From an uncultured Sphingobacteriales bacterium (lineage in GTDB: Bacteria > Bacteroidota > Bacteroidia > Chitinophagales > Chitinophagaceae), in contig CALKHN010000013.1 of NCBI GenBank assembly GCA_937991535.1, positions 1 through 64,000 on the forward strand: DNA of 64,000 nt, in the 5' to 3' direction. The notes below the pieces were generated by a model. That model did not search any database and was not told the DNA's origin. It worked only from the letters and a program-made list of their open reading frames with translations. The position numbers were made by a program, and so were the translations under genes. Shown here piece after piece: positions 24,764 to 33,473 of this stretch. Each line of letters starts with the position of its first letter. The stretch's first letter is position 1.

Positions 24764-24905
24764 TTTGAGGTATCAGCCTTCAGCACTCAGCTATCAGGTA
24801 CTAACGATAGGATAAGTACTTCTCTTTGTGCTGGTAATGGATAGCTACTTGCTCACAGCCTCCTTGTCTCTTGCTATTTGGTTCCTGGTGCTTTGTATTT
24901 CTTTG
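24764..24905. repeat. Low-complexity intergenic sequence
   Basis: CT-rich degenerate text (cagccttcagcactcagc and similar) between convergent genes, similar in style to the other dispersed intergenic sequences here. Not coding; no strong hairpin. Confidence 0.35.
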
Positions 24906-24913
24906 GGCCAACT

Positions 24914-25687
24914 CTATTCTTTTTTCTTCAATTTTTCGAGGGCCATTTTTGTAAAGGAACTCATTACCAGCTTGCCGCTGATAGCGGCCCGCTGATATAA
25001 TACCGTATCCCAATTTTCAGATCCTTCCCACAACACCGTCTTTAACCCCGCAACGGCTTCCGAAGAAGAATGAGCCAGATCATTGGATAAACGTTGTATA
25101 GATTCATCCATACTTTGCGCAGTGGGGTGCAGTTCGGCATATAAACCATGTCTTCTCGCCCAGTCTGCAGGGCGCCACATACCGGCATCAATAGCCAGTT
25201 GGCTAAAAGCGCTCAACCCTATTTTTCTTTCTATCGCCGGGCCTACCACAAAAGGTCCAAGACCTATTGACAATTCACTCAGCTTCACATCGGCGCCTTC
25301 CAAAGCAATAGCATAATCAGCCGCTGCTGCAAGCCCCAAACCGCCACCAACACATTTGCCCTGTATTCGTGCTATAATTAATTTAGGGCATCGCCGCATG
25401 GCATTGATTACATTAGCAAAGCCACTGAAAAATTTTTTGCCCTCTTCAGCAGTCGTAATGGCCAGTAATTCTTTAAACGAGGCGCCGGCGCAAAATGCGC
25501 CAGTGTCACCCGATCGTAAAATAATGACTTTCGTTTCTTTCTCCAGTCCGGTGCTGTGTATTTCGTGGCTAAGATCATTTAATATAGCTGCCGGTAAGGA
25601 ATTGCTTTGCGGATGAAAAAATTCAATAACCGTTATTTCTTTTTGACGTTCAACCTTTACATACCCTTCCTGTATTTCATGTATCAT
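24914..25687 (-). CDS. Enoyl-CoA hydratase/isomerase family protein
   Basis: 257 residues from MIHEIQEGY. The crotonase fold has the first oxyanion-hole block RSGDTGAFCAGASFKEL (about 58-74) and the second, IQGKCVGGGLGLAAAAD (about 103-119). The catalytic Glu position is ambiguous, so hydratase, isomerase or methylglutaconyl-CoA hydratase activities all remain possible. Stands alone. Confidence 0.9.
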   Translation of the reverse strand: MIHEIQEGYVKVERQKEITVIEFFHPQSNSLPAAILNDLSHEIHSTGLEKETKVIILRSGDTGAFCAGASFKELLAITTAEEGKKFFSGFANVINAMRRCPKLIIARIQGKCVGGGLGLAAAADYAIALEGADVKLSELSIGLGPFVVGPAIERKIGLSAFSQLAIDAGMWRPADWARRHGLYAELHPTAQSMDESIQRLSNDLAHSSSEAVAGLKTVLWEGSENWDTVLYQRAAISGKLVMSSFTKMALEKLKKKE

Positions 25688-25792
25688 ACTGTTATTGAAT
25701 TGTAACACAAATTACTAAAATTAAAGAAGCGTAGTATCTTCCGCTTTACCTTTGCGGTAATCATTATACAGGTAATCTTTATATATTGGCGT

Positions 25793-26251
25793 ATGATAAA
25801 AATATTTGTTTCCGTTATTGTGGTGATAATGACCATGGCCTGCAATAGCCATAGTGGCAGTTCCGGCAACGAAGAACAGCAGAACAACTCATCCATTCCC
25901 AAAACGCTTTCAGACAGCTTATACAAAGCGGCAATGGAAGGACACGATGCCGGAATGGCAAAAATGGGTGAAATAGCCCGTTACCAGAAACGGGTAAAAC
26001 AGAAAATAGATTCAGTGGCGGATCAAAAAAACAAAGCACAGCTTCAACCACCATTGGATTCCGCACTGCAGGGCCTTACTTATGCGGAGGAGCTGATGAA
26101 CCGGTGGATGCAGAATTTTGATCCCGATAAAGCAGGCAATTCCGAAGCGGAGAAGGTTGGTTATTACAGGAGCGAAAAAGAAAAAATAGATACCGTTAAT
26201 GCGCAGATCTTTAAAAGCATTGAAAATGCAAAGCAATTGCTGAATGAATAG
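25793..26251 (+). CDS. Small lipoprotein of unknown function
   Basis: 152 residues with a signal peptide and lipobox ending in MAC (Cys about 17). A Ser/Gly/Asn linker precedes a helical, charged domain (about 35-152) with heptad-like Leu/Lys spacing. No family recognised. Probably anchored in the cell envelope. Confidence 0.75.
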   Translation: MIKIFVSVIVVIMTMACNSHSGSSGNEEQQNNSSIPKTLSDSLYKAAMEGHDAGMAKMGEIARYQKRVKQKIDSVADQKNKAQLQPPLDSALQGLTYAEELMNRWMQNFDPDKAGNSEAEKVGYYRSEKEKIDTVNAQIFKSIENAKQLLNE

Positions 26252-26335
26252 CTGGTTGATTAACCCGTTAACATGAGTTTTGGATGTTATCAGTTTAAAG
26301 CCTAACATTCGTTACTTTACGCCCGCTCCCATTTT

Positions 26336-26425
26336 CAAACCAGCTTGCCGGCTGGCAGGTTTTCAAATCATCACATTTTCACATTTCTGCTCCCTTGCAC
26401 CTTGTAACCTGCGACTTGTAATCCA
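26336..26425. repeat. Dispersed intergenic repeat, copy A
   Basis: Contains CACATTTTCACATTTCTG and CCTTGCACCTTGTAACCTGC. Close inverted counterparts of both lie at 63405-63535. Non-coding and adjacent to the adk stop. Confidence 0.6.
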
Positions 26426-26426
26426 C

Positions 26427-27011
26427 TTACTGCTTACCACTCTTCTTATCCACTTCTTTGCAGAGCGCGGTAAAAATCTCATCAATGCTGCCCTCCCCTT
26501 TTACCTGTTTTACTTTATCAAATTTTTTATAATAGTCTGCGACAGCCGATGTTTTTTTATGATATTCCGCTATCCTTGCACGAATAACCGTTTCATTGGT
26601 ATCATCGCTGCGGCCAGAAGTTTTGCCCCTGTTAAGCAGGCGCGACACCAGCTCTTCCTCGCTCACTTCTAATGCAAGCATAAGATGTATGCTTGTTTTT
26701 TTGAGTTTAAGCAGCTTATCTAAGGCTTCGGCCTGTGCTTCTGTACGCGGAAACCCATCAAATAAAAAGCCGGCAGCTTCCGGATTGGCATCTAATGCTG
26801 AACTGATCATGCCAATTACCACTTCATCAGGAACCAATTGACCCTTGTCCATAAAATTCTTCGCTTCCAGTCCCAGGGGTGTTTGACCGGCAATTTCACT
26901 GCGAAGCAAATCCCCGGTAGAAAGGTGCTTTAACCCGTATTTTGAGATCAGTTTTTCAGATTGCGTGCCCTTACCACTCCCGGGAGGGCCAAATAAAATC
27001 AAATTAAACAT
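26427..27011 (-). CDS. adk: Adenylate kinase
   Basis: 194 residues, the short bacterial form with a small LID. P-loop GPPGSGKGTQ (about 7-16), NMP-binding segment STGDLLRSEI (about 32-41), GFPRT (about 85-89) and LID region RGKTSGRSDDT are present. Converts ATP and AMP to two ADP. Confidence 0.97.
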   Translation of the reverse strand: MFNLILFGPPGSGKGTQSEKLISKYGLKHLSTGDLLRSEIAGQTPLGLEAKNFMDKGQLVPDEVVIGMISSALDANPEAAGFLFDGFPRTEAQAEALDKLLKLKKTSIHLMLALEVSEEELVSRLLNRGKTSGRSDDTNETVIRARIAEYHKKTSAVADYYKKFDKVKQVKGEGSIDEIFTALCKEVDKKSGKQ

Positions 27012-27153
27012 GTACTTATTAACCTTGGGTGAGGGGCAAATATAAAGGAACAGCTTTAAAATTCTCTTAACATTTGCAGGAAATATGGAACAGGAGGCGT
27101 TATTTTCTTAACTTCCTGCCTCAGAAGTTTTCGTTAATACCAAATAAATAATC

Positions 27154-27184
27154 TTGGCTTCTCCCTTAACAGAGGGTAATTTTG
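27154..27184 (+). promoter_or_regulatory. Strong Bacteroidota promoter overlapping the aminotransferase start
   Basis: TTG (27154-27156), 20 bases, TAATTTTG (27177-27184). Transcription would start near 27190, almost at the first ATG (27191), so the mRNA would be leaderless or nearly so. Confidence 0.6.
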
Positions 27185-27190
27185 CGCCAT

Positions 27191-28501
27191 ATGGAACATA
27201 CATCACAACAGCGGGAACAGGCATCGGAAACCATTGCGCCTCAGGAGCATTTTTCACAACTTGCAGAAACCTTAATAGGTTCAGAAATCGTTAAACTGGG
27301 AGGTGAAATACGGGAGAAAATAAAACAGGGAGAGAAAATATACAATTTTACGATTGGCGATTTTGATCCCGAAATTTTCCCTATCCCAAAAGAACTGGAA
27401 AATGAAATTATAGATGCCTACCGCAAACATTTTACCAATTACCCGGCGGCAGAAGGTAATTTTGATCTTCGCAAGGCTATAGCGGCTTTCCTGCATCAAA
27501 AAGAAGGATTGGTATACGATACCTCCGAAATATTAGTAGCATCCGGAGGGCGGCCGCTGATTTACGCTTTTTTTAGAACCATCGCCGATAAAGGCGATAA
27601 AATAATTTACGCCGTTCCTTCCTGGAACAACAATCATTATACTCATTTTGTTGAAGGCATTCATTGTGAAGTAGAAGCCAGCGCCGAAAATAATTTCATG
27701 CCAACGGCAGCAGATATTAGGCCCTATATTAAAGACGCTGTAATATTAGCTCTTTGCTCGCCCCAAAACCCAACCGGTACTACTTTCACTAAAGAAGCGC
27801 TGGAAGCCATTTGCGATATGGTGCTGGAAGAAAACAGGCGCCGTGGAGAAGGAGAAAAGAAATTGTATGTTTTATACGATCAAATGTACTGGCAGCTTAC
27901 TTATGGTGATATCCGGCATTACGATCCGGTATCGCTCCGCCCTCAAATGAAAGCCTATACGGTTTATATAGACGCCATAAGCAAATGCTTTGCCGCCACC
28001 GGCGTAAGAGTAGGGTGGGCCATGGGGCCCGGGGTGATCATGAATAAAATGAAAGCTATCCTTTCGCACGTAGGCGCCTGGGCTCCTATGGCCGAGCAAA
28101 AAGCCGTTGCACGGTTCTTATTGCAGTACGATGCAATAAATCATTACCTGCAACAGTTTAAGGATGGCATATCGTTACGGCTGAAAAAAATATTTGATGG
28201 TTTTATGCGGTTGAAAACAGAGGGATTGCCGGTAGATGCCATTGCCCCCCAGGCTGCCATTTACCTTACTGTTAGGGTAACGGCCAAGGGTATGAAAACG
28301 GCTTCGGGGCGCCTGCTTGAACAACAAAAAGACGTTACCAGCTACCTGCTCAATGAAGCAGCAATTGCTTTGGTGCCGTTCTATGCATTTGGCGCATCAA
28401 AAGATTCCAGTTGGTACCGGTTGAGTGTAGGGACATGTAAGAAAGAAGAAATTGATGCTATGATAGAATCGCTGGCCAATGCATTGCGTAAGTTACAATA
28501 G
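27191..28501 (+). CDS. Class I/II PLP-dependent aminotransferase
   Basis: 436 residues from the ATG at 27191. Fold-type I features: GGRPLIYAFF (PLP phosphate region), NPTG (about 200), YDQMYW with the Asp that binds the pyridine nitrogen, and SKCFAATGVRVGW carrying the Schiff-base Lys. Resembles aspartate/alanine-type aminotransferases. The exact substrate cannot be told. A strong promoter sits directly on the start. Confidence 0.92.
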   Translation: MEHTSQQREQASETIAPQEHFSQLAETLIGSEIVKLGGEIREKIKQGEKIYNFTIGDFDPEIFPIPKELENEIIDAYRKHFTNYPAAEGNFDLRKAIAAFLHQKEGLVYDTSEILVASGGRPLIYAFFRTIADKGDKIIYAVPSWNNNHYTHFVEGIHCEVEASAENNFMPTAADIRPYIKDAVILALCSPQNPTGTTFTKEALEAICDMVLEENRRRGEGEKKLYVLYDQMYWQLTYGDIRHYDPVSLRPQMKAYTVYIDAISKCFAATGVRVGWAMGPGVIMNKMKAILSHVGAWAPMAEQKAVARFLLQYDAINHYLQQFKDGISLRLKKIFDGFMRLKTEGLPVDAIAPQAAIYLTVRVTAKGMKTASGRLLEQQKDVTSYLLNEAAIALVPFYAFGASKDSSWYRLSVGTCKKEEIDAMIESLANALRKLQ

Positions 28502-28543
28502 CGTTATTGTGAAACTATCCTTTTAAAAACCAAAAATAACTTT

Positions 28544-29251
28544 ATGAAAATATTGCTAACAATCGCGGCGTTCTGTTTACTTTCCGGCTGCGAAACAGCA
28601 CAGCAGGTATTAAGTGGTATGAATACCGGCTCAACGGGTTTAAGTTCTGCCGAAATAGCGTCAGGTTTAAAGGAGGCCCTGCGCATTGGCACTCAAAATG
28701 GCACTGGCAAACTTGCAGCCGCAGATGGATTTTTCAGCAATGCCGCTGTTAAGATACTGATGCCGGAAGAGGCTAAAAAAGTGGAAAGCACTTTAAGAAA
28801 CATCGGGCTGGGCAGCCTGGTAGATAAAGCAGTGCTTTCTATGAACAGAGCCGCTGAAGACGCTGCCAAATCTGCCACCCCTATTTTTGTGGATGCTATA
28901 AAAGCGATGACGATAACAGATGCGCTTGGCATATTAAAAGGCGGGGATTACGCCGCTACCAATTACTTTAAAGACAAAACCACGCTGCCATTAACCAACG
29001 CCTTTCGCCCTGTAATTGAAAAAGCGTTAACCAAAGTTGATGCTACCAAATACTGGAATGATGTATTTACCACCTATAATAAATTCGCTGCAAAACCAGT
29101 AAATACCGACCTTGCCGGTTATGTAACCGAAAGATCTTTAGCGGGTATTTTTTATGAAGTGGGGCAGGAAGAACTGAAGATCAGGAAAGACCCCGCGGCA
29201 AGAGTAACCGAACTCTTAAAAAAAGTTTTTGGCAGTGCCAGTCAGCAATAA
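28544..29251 (+). CDS. DUF4197 lipoprotein
   Basis: 235 residues, signal peptide with lipobox SGCE (Cys about 16). The body matches DUF4197: LKEALRIGTQNG near the start, DGFFSNAAVKILMPEEA and KTTLPLTNAFRPVIEKAL. The family is widespread in proteobacteria and Bacteroidota and has no assigned function. Follows the aminotransferase gene by 42 bases and may be cotranscribed. Confidence 0.9.
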   Translation: MKILLTIAAFCLLSGCETAQQVLSGMNTGSTGLSSAEIASGLKEALRIGTQNGTGKLAAADGFFSNAAVKILMPEEAKKVESTLRNIGLGSLVDKAVLSMNRAAEDAAKSATPIFVDAIKAMTITDALGILKGGDYAATNYFKDKTTLPLTNAFRPVIEKALTKVDATKYWNDVFTTYNKFAAKPVNTDLAGYVTERSLAGIFYEVGQEELKIRKDPAARVTELLKKVFGSASQQ

Positions 29252-29397
29252 AAATAAAATTAAGCCGGATATCCCAGGGCTGAAACCATCCCGCTCTTGT
29301 TTTCATTTACGATTTTAGGAGAATGTTACCATAAGGAAAGCCGTTTGGAGGTACATTGTGCCGGTATAATCTTAATTTTGCTGTTATTTCAATAACC

Positions 29398-30435
29398 ATG
29401 AGTATAACAGCAGTTCCCACCCAGCCCACATTAACCGCTAAAGATTTTGCCACCGACCAGGAAGTAAGGTGGTGCCCGGGTTGCGGGGATTATTCCATAT
29501 TGGCACAGGTACAAAAAGTGATGCCTGGTATAGGTGTTCCCAAAGAAAACATTGTAATTATTTCCGGTATAGGCTGCTCCTCCCGGTTTCCCTATTATAT
29601 GAACACTTATGGAATGCATTCCATACATGGGAGAGCAACGGCCATTGCCTCTGGTTTAAAGGCTTCCAGGCCCGAACTGAGCGTATGGATTGTTGCGGGA
29701 GACGGGGATGCCTTAAGTATCGGTGGCAATCATACCATACATTTATTGCGGCGCAATTTTGATGTGAACATGTTATTGTTCAATAACCAGATATATGGCC
29801 TAACCAAAGGACAATATTCACCCACTTCAGAACAACAAAAAATCACCAAGTCTACCCCATTAGGAAGCATAGACCATCCTTTTAACCCGTTGGCGCTGGC
29901 TATGGGTGCAGATGCTACTTTTATTGCCCGCAGTATGGATCGCGATCCAAAGCATTTGCAGGAGATGCTGGTACGCAGCCACAGGCATAAAGGCGCGTCC
30001 TTTTTAGAAATATACCAGAACTGCAATATTTTCAATGACGGCGCTTTTGAGATGTTTACGGAAAAAAGTTCCAAGCCCGAACAGTCCCTTTTTTTAGAGC
30101 AGGGGAAACCGCTGGTATTTGGCGCTGCAAAAAATAAAGGTGTAAAGTTAGATGGCTTTAAGCCGGTAGTTGTGGAGTTGGGTAATGGGTTAAGTGAAAA
30201 TGATCTTTGGATACACGATGAAAATGATTTTTACAAAGCACAGATATTGGTAAGAATGTTTGATGATCCTGCTGTAGAAGGTCATTTACCGCGCCCCTTC
30301 GGTGTTTTTTATGAAACGACAAGGGACTGTTATGAAGATGTTATGGCCATGCAGATTGAAGAAGCCATAGCCACCAGGGGGGCAGGTGATTTAGATAAAT
30401 TATTAAGAGGTAAGGAAGTTTGGGAAATAGTTTGA
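29398..30435 (+). CDS. korB: 2-oxoacid:ferredoxin oxidoreductase, beta subunit
   Basis: 345 residues from MSITAVPTQP. A TPP-binding subunit with the WCPGCGDY motif (about 25), GIGCSSRFPYY, the HGRA block, and GDGDALSIGGNH for TPP-Mg binding. Normally pairs with an alpha subunit to oxidise 2-oxoglutarate or pyruvate with CoA and ferredoxin. The alpha gene is not in the adjacent DNA on either side, so the complex depends on a distant locus. Confidence 0.93.
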   Translation: MSITAVPTQPTLTAKDFATDQEVRWCPGCGDYSILAQVQKVMPGIGVPKENIVIISGIGCSSRFPYYMNTYGMHSIHGRATAIASGLKASRPELSVWIVAGDGDALSIGGNHTIHLLRRNFDVNMLLFNNQIYGLTKGQYSPTSEQQKITKSTPLGSIDHPFNPLALAMGADATFIARSMDRDPKHLQEMLVRSHRHKGASFLEIYQNCNIFNDGAFEMFTEKSSKPEQSLFLEQGKPLVFGAAKNKGVKLDGFKPVVVELGNGLSENDLWIHDENDFYKAQILVRMFDDPAVEGHLPRPFGVFYETTRDCYEDVMAMQIEEAIATRGAGDLDKLLRGKEVWEIV

Positions 30436-30470
30436 AGCAATTCGGGTTTGAGCTAACTGCAATATCCAAC

Positions 30471-31607
30471 CTATTCCACTCCCGCATTACTTAATACTGC
30501 TGCAAGTTTCTTTTCCAGCGCATCTCCCCTTAAGTTCATGGCAATAATTTTTCCTTCGGGGTCTAACAACACGTTAAAAGGAATTCCTTCAATACCATAT
30601 AAAGGCACTACCATACTCTCCCATTCCCTTAAATCGCTCACATGCTGCCAGGTTAGCCCGTCTTTATAAATAGCATTTAACCATGCTGCTTTATCCTTAT
30701 CTAAAGACACGCCAAGAACAGTGAAATTTTTATCTTTATACGCATTAAATGCAGCTACCACAGCCGGGTTCTCTTTCCTGCAGGGTGCGCACCAGCTTGC
30801 CCAAAAATCCACCAGGGTGTATTTCCCCCTGAAAGATTGCAGCGAAACCGTTTGCCCCGCAGTATCCGGTAAACTAAATACCGGCGCGGTTTTGCCAATA
30901 GCCGGCATAGCCGTTTGCTTTGTAAGAAACCCGCTATAGGCTTCGGTTATCTTTTTTACTTCTTCATTATCTTTAAAGCGGCTGGACAGCCTGGTGACAA
31001 TCGGTTTTATTATTTCCGGATCTGTTTGTTTTTGCTGCAGGATGCCCAGTGCGTATAAGGCCACTGCCGGGGTCTTTGTTGTATCTGTATAATGCAACAG
31101 ATATTCCTGCGTTTCTTCTGTTTTTTTTTGTTCAGCCTGGCTCCATATATTTTTTATACTGTCTGTTTCACTGCGGATGCTATTGCTTCGCAGTGTGTCA
31201 ATAGCGGTTAAATAATTATTGAACGTAACGAGCAAAGTTTTAAGCGATGAGGAACCCGGGGAGGATGCGGAATATGCCGAAAAATTATTCCAGTCAGCAG
31301 CTATATCAATAACCGGTTCATCATTGATGAATAAGATATACCTGCCATCCGCTTCAAATTTCACACTGTAAATACCCTGTGCCTCTGTAAGTGTTTCAAA
31401 GCGGCAACTGCCATTTCCCGCATCCATAGTGGCAGTATCCAATACAACGGCTGATGATCCATAGGCTTTCGCGATAAGCGATACCACCTGCTTTTTCGGA
31501 TTGTTCTGTATGGTAACATTTACCTGTGTCAGTTCCTGTTTTTGGTTGCAGGCAATAAAAACAAAAGAGATAATAAATAAGCTGATTACCGGGGAACAGT
31601 ATTTCAT
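30471..31607 (-). CDS. TlpA-like thiol-disulfide oxidoreductase lipoprotein
   Basis: About 378 residues with a lipobox signal (VFIACNQ). An N-terminal DUF4369-like beta domain is followed by a helical linker and a C-terminal thioredoxin-like AhpC/TSA domain with active site WCAPCRKE (about 270). Acts outside the inner membrane in disulfide chemistry, possibly cytochrome c maturation. The start is chosen at MKYCSP; an alternative lies two codons upstream. Confidence 0.9.
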   Translation of the reverse strand: MKYCSPVISLFIISFVFIACNQKQELTQVNVTIQNNPKKQVVSLIAKAYGSSAVVLDTATMDAGNGSCRFETLTEAQGIYSVKFEADGRYILFINDEPVIDIAADWNNFSAYSASSPGSSSLKTLLVTFNNYLTAIDTLRSNSIRSETDSIKNIWSQAEQKKTEETQEYLLHYTDTTKTPAVALYALGILQQKQTDPEIIKPIVTRLSSRFKDNEEVKKITEAYSGFLTKQTAMPAIGKTAPVFSLPDTAGQTVSLQSFRGKYTLVDFWASWCAPCRKENPAVVAAFNAYKDKNFTVLGVSLDKDKAAWLNAIYKDGLTWQHVSDLREWESMVVPLYGIEGIPFNVLLDPEGKIIAMNLRGDALEKKLAAVLSNAGVE

Positions 31608-31708
31608 ATTCATAAAATCATTCGGCCGCAAAGATATTCAACATTCACCAGTATAAAAAAGGCGGCTGCATCTGCAACCGCCCGGGTAAAAACAATTGAA
31701 GTCTTTTG

Positions 31709-32731
31709 CTACAGATCAGTAGTTTCTAATTTCCTGGGAATTTTTATATCAATATTCACTGTTTCATTATTACGCAATACTTTAACCGGGTACGATGATT
31801 TGTCTTTAATATCAACCATTTTCTTTTTGGCCTCATCTGCATTTTTTATTTCGGTACCATCAATGGAGATAATGATGTCATCCTTTTTTATACCCGACTT
31901 TTCTGCAGCCGATGCCTCATTTACATCTATAACTTTTACGCCGTTACCTTTTTCGGTGTCCTGTATACGAATACCAAGCTGGGGCTTACTGTTAAACATA
32001 TCCCAATCGCCCTGCCAGTTTTGCGGTCCGCGAAATTTAAACTCCCTGATCATGTCGTCATTGAAGGAAGGTGCATTATAATGAAATGTTCGTGCGGACG
32101 GTTTATGCTCTCCTAACGCTATTTTAACCTTTTTATGTTTGTTATCACGGAGGTATTGGATCTGTACTTCGTCTCCGGGTTTTAAATCGCCAATAGCATC
32201 TGCCAGGGAAGAAGGATCTGCAATATCTTTATCTCCGGCTTTTGTTATAATATCTCCTTTGGCCAAGCCGGCTTTTTCTGCCGGACTATCATCCATTACC
32301 TGGTTAATTTTGGCCCCCTTTTCATCTTTTTCTGTATATACGCCAAGCATGGCCCGCGGTTCTGCATCCATCATTGCATCGCCGCCAGAGTATCCCCATG
32401 CCCCGGGTGGCGCCGGCGGGAAGGGTTTACGGGGCGCACGGAAATCCCTGGCTCCCCGATCTTCCCCATCAGGAGAAATAAAGAGATCTCTTTTCCTGAT
32501 AACAATGTCATCATCTTTGAATTCTGCTAATGGTTCGCCGTTTACAGTTACCTTCTCTCCATCTATTACAATAGTTATTTTCTCATTTTTATCACCCTTC
32601 TTTTTTATGATGATCTCCTCCTGCTTTTGCTTTTTATTTTTGGTATTCTGTGCGTTAGCTGAAACAGTGATCAGCATGAACGCACATACCAACGCCGTAA
32701 ACGCAGAACTCTTAAAGAATGCTGTTTTCAT
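31709..32731 (-). CDS. Exported protein with two PDZ domains
   Basis: 340 residues, signal peptide (to about 27). A charged linker is followed by two PDZ domains: about 130-205 (MLGVYTEKDEKGAKINQV...) and about 248-325 (LGIRIQDTEKGNGVKVIDV...). No protease catalytic triad is visible, so it is not a DegP-type protease. Probably a periplasmic peptide-binding or scaffold protein. Ends about 100 bases upstream of the TlpA-like gene and may share its transcript. Confidence 0.88.
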   Translation of the reverse strand: MKTAFFKSSAFTALVCAFMLITVSANAQNTKNKKQKQEEIIIKKKGDKNEKITIVIDGEKVTVNGEPLAEFKDDDIVIRKRDLFISPDGEDRGARDFRAPRKPFPPAPPGAWGYSGGDAMMDAEPRAMLGVYTEKDEKGAKINQVMDDSPAEKAGLAKGDIITKAGDKDIADPSSLADAIGDLKPGDEVQIQYLRDNKHKKVKIALGEHKPSARTFHYNAPSFNDDMIREFKFRGPQNWQGDWDMFNSKPQLGIRIQDTEKGNGVKVIDVNEASAAEKSGIKKDDIIISIDGTEIKNADEAKKKMVDIKDKSSYPVKVLRNNETVNIDIKIPRKLETTDL

Positions 32732-32829
32732 ATCATTTGATTTTAATTACGAAAGTATTAGTAGATCAAATGTAAAGCATTTATTTGAAATACGAAAGAC
32801 TTCGGAAATGTTAAAATTAATACTCCCTG

Positions 32830-33363
32830 CTAAGGTTTACTGATAAAATGTTGCAGCTTGACTGTATATTCTTTTCCTCTTTTATAAGCGAGGTAACCCG
32901 TACCTGATAACACCAACGACTGAATAATAAATACTACCCCTATGCCCACCCAAAATGCAGAACCTCCCGGTTGCATATTTACAAAAAATAGCCGGTTTGC
33001 CCAGATCAGCAATATACCGGCAGCCAGCAAAACAAATTCCAGCGCTAAAAAAACAGTTATGCCTTTTATTGCTTTTTTTATCCGTGGAAACTCTTCAGCC
33101 TTTAGTTTGCCAGGATTCATATCATACGCGTACACGGTATCAATGCGTTGCTTATCGCTTCGGGCATATATTGTATATCCCATGCCCATTTGAAGGGTAC
33201 CGAGAATAATCAATGACCACGCAGCGCCTTTGTATATAGGAAATTTTAAAAAAATAAAAAAAACAACCGCTATCAAAACGGCTGCAGCGCCCAGGATCAG
33301 GAATAACAGGGCTGCATTTTTTTCTGCAATAAAATATTGCTCAATATCTGCCTTCGTGAGCAT
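32830..33363 (-). CDS. Four-helix membrane protein of unknown function
   Basis: 177 residues from MLTKADIEQY, chosen because the upstream frame is not hydrophobic or family-like. Hydrophobic segments lie at about 18-38, 42-62, 97-117 and 130-152, with a soluble stretch in between (KLKAEEFPRIKKAIKG). No family recognised. Confidence 0.75.
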   Translation of the reverse strand: MLTKADIEQYFIAEKNAALLFLILGAAAVLIAVVFFIFLKFPIYKGAAWSLIILGTLQMGMGYTIYARSDKQRIDTVYAYDMNPGKLKAEEFPRIKKAIKGITVFLALEFVLLAAGILLIWANRLFFVNMQPGGSAFWVGIGVVFIIQSLVLSGTGYLAYKRGKEYTVKLQHFISKP

Positions 33364-33473
33364 ACAACACTTTTTAAGAACAATAAGATAATAATTGCGG
33401 GTATTGAATTTTAAAATTGGGCTGAACTGGCGATTCCGTCTACAAATTAATACATCGGCAATCAAAAATCATT

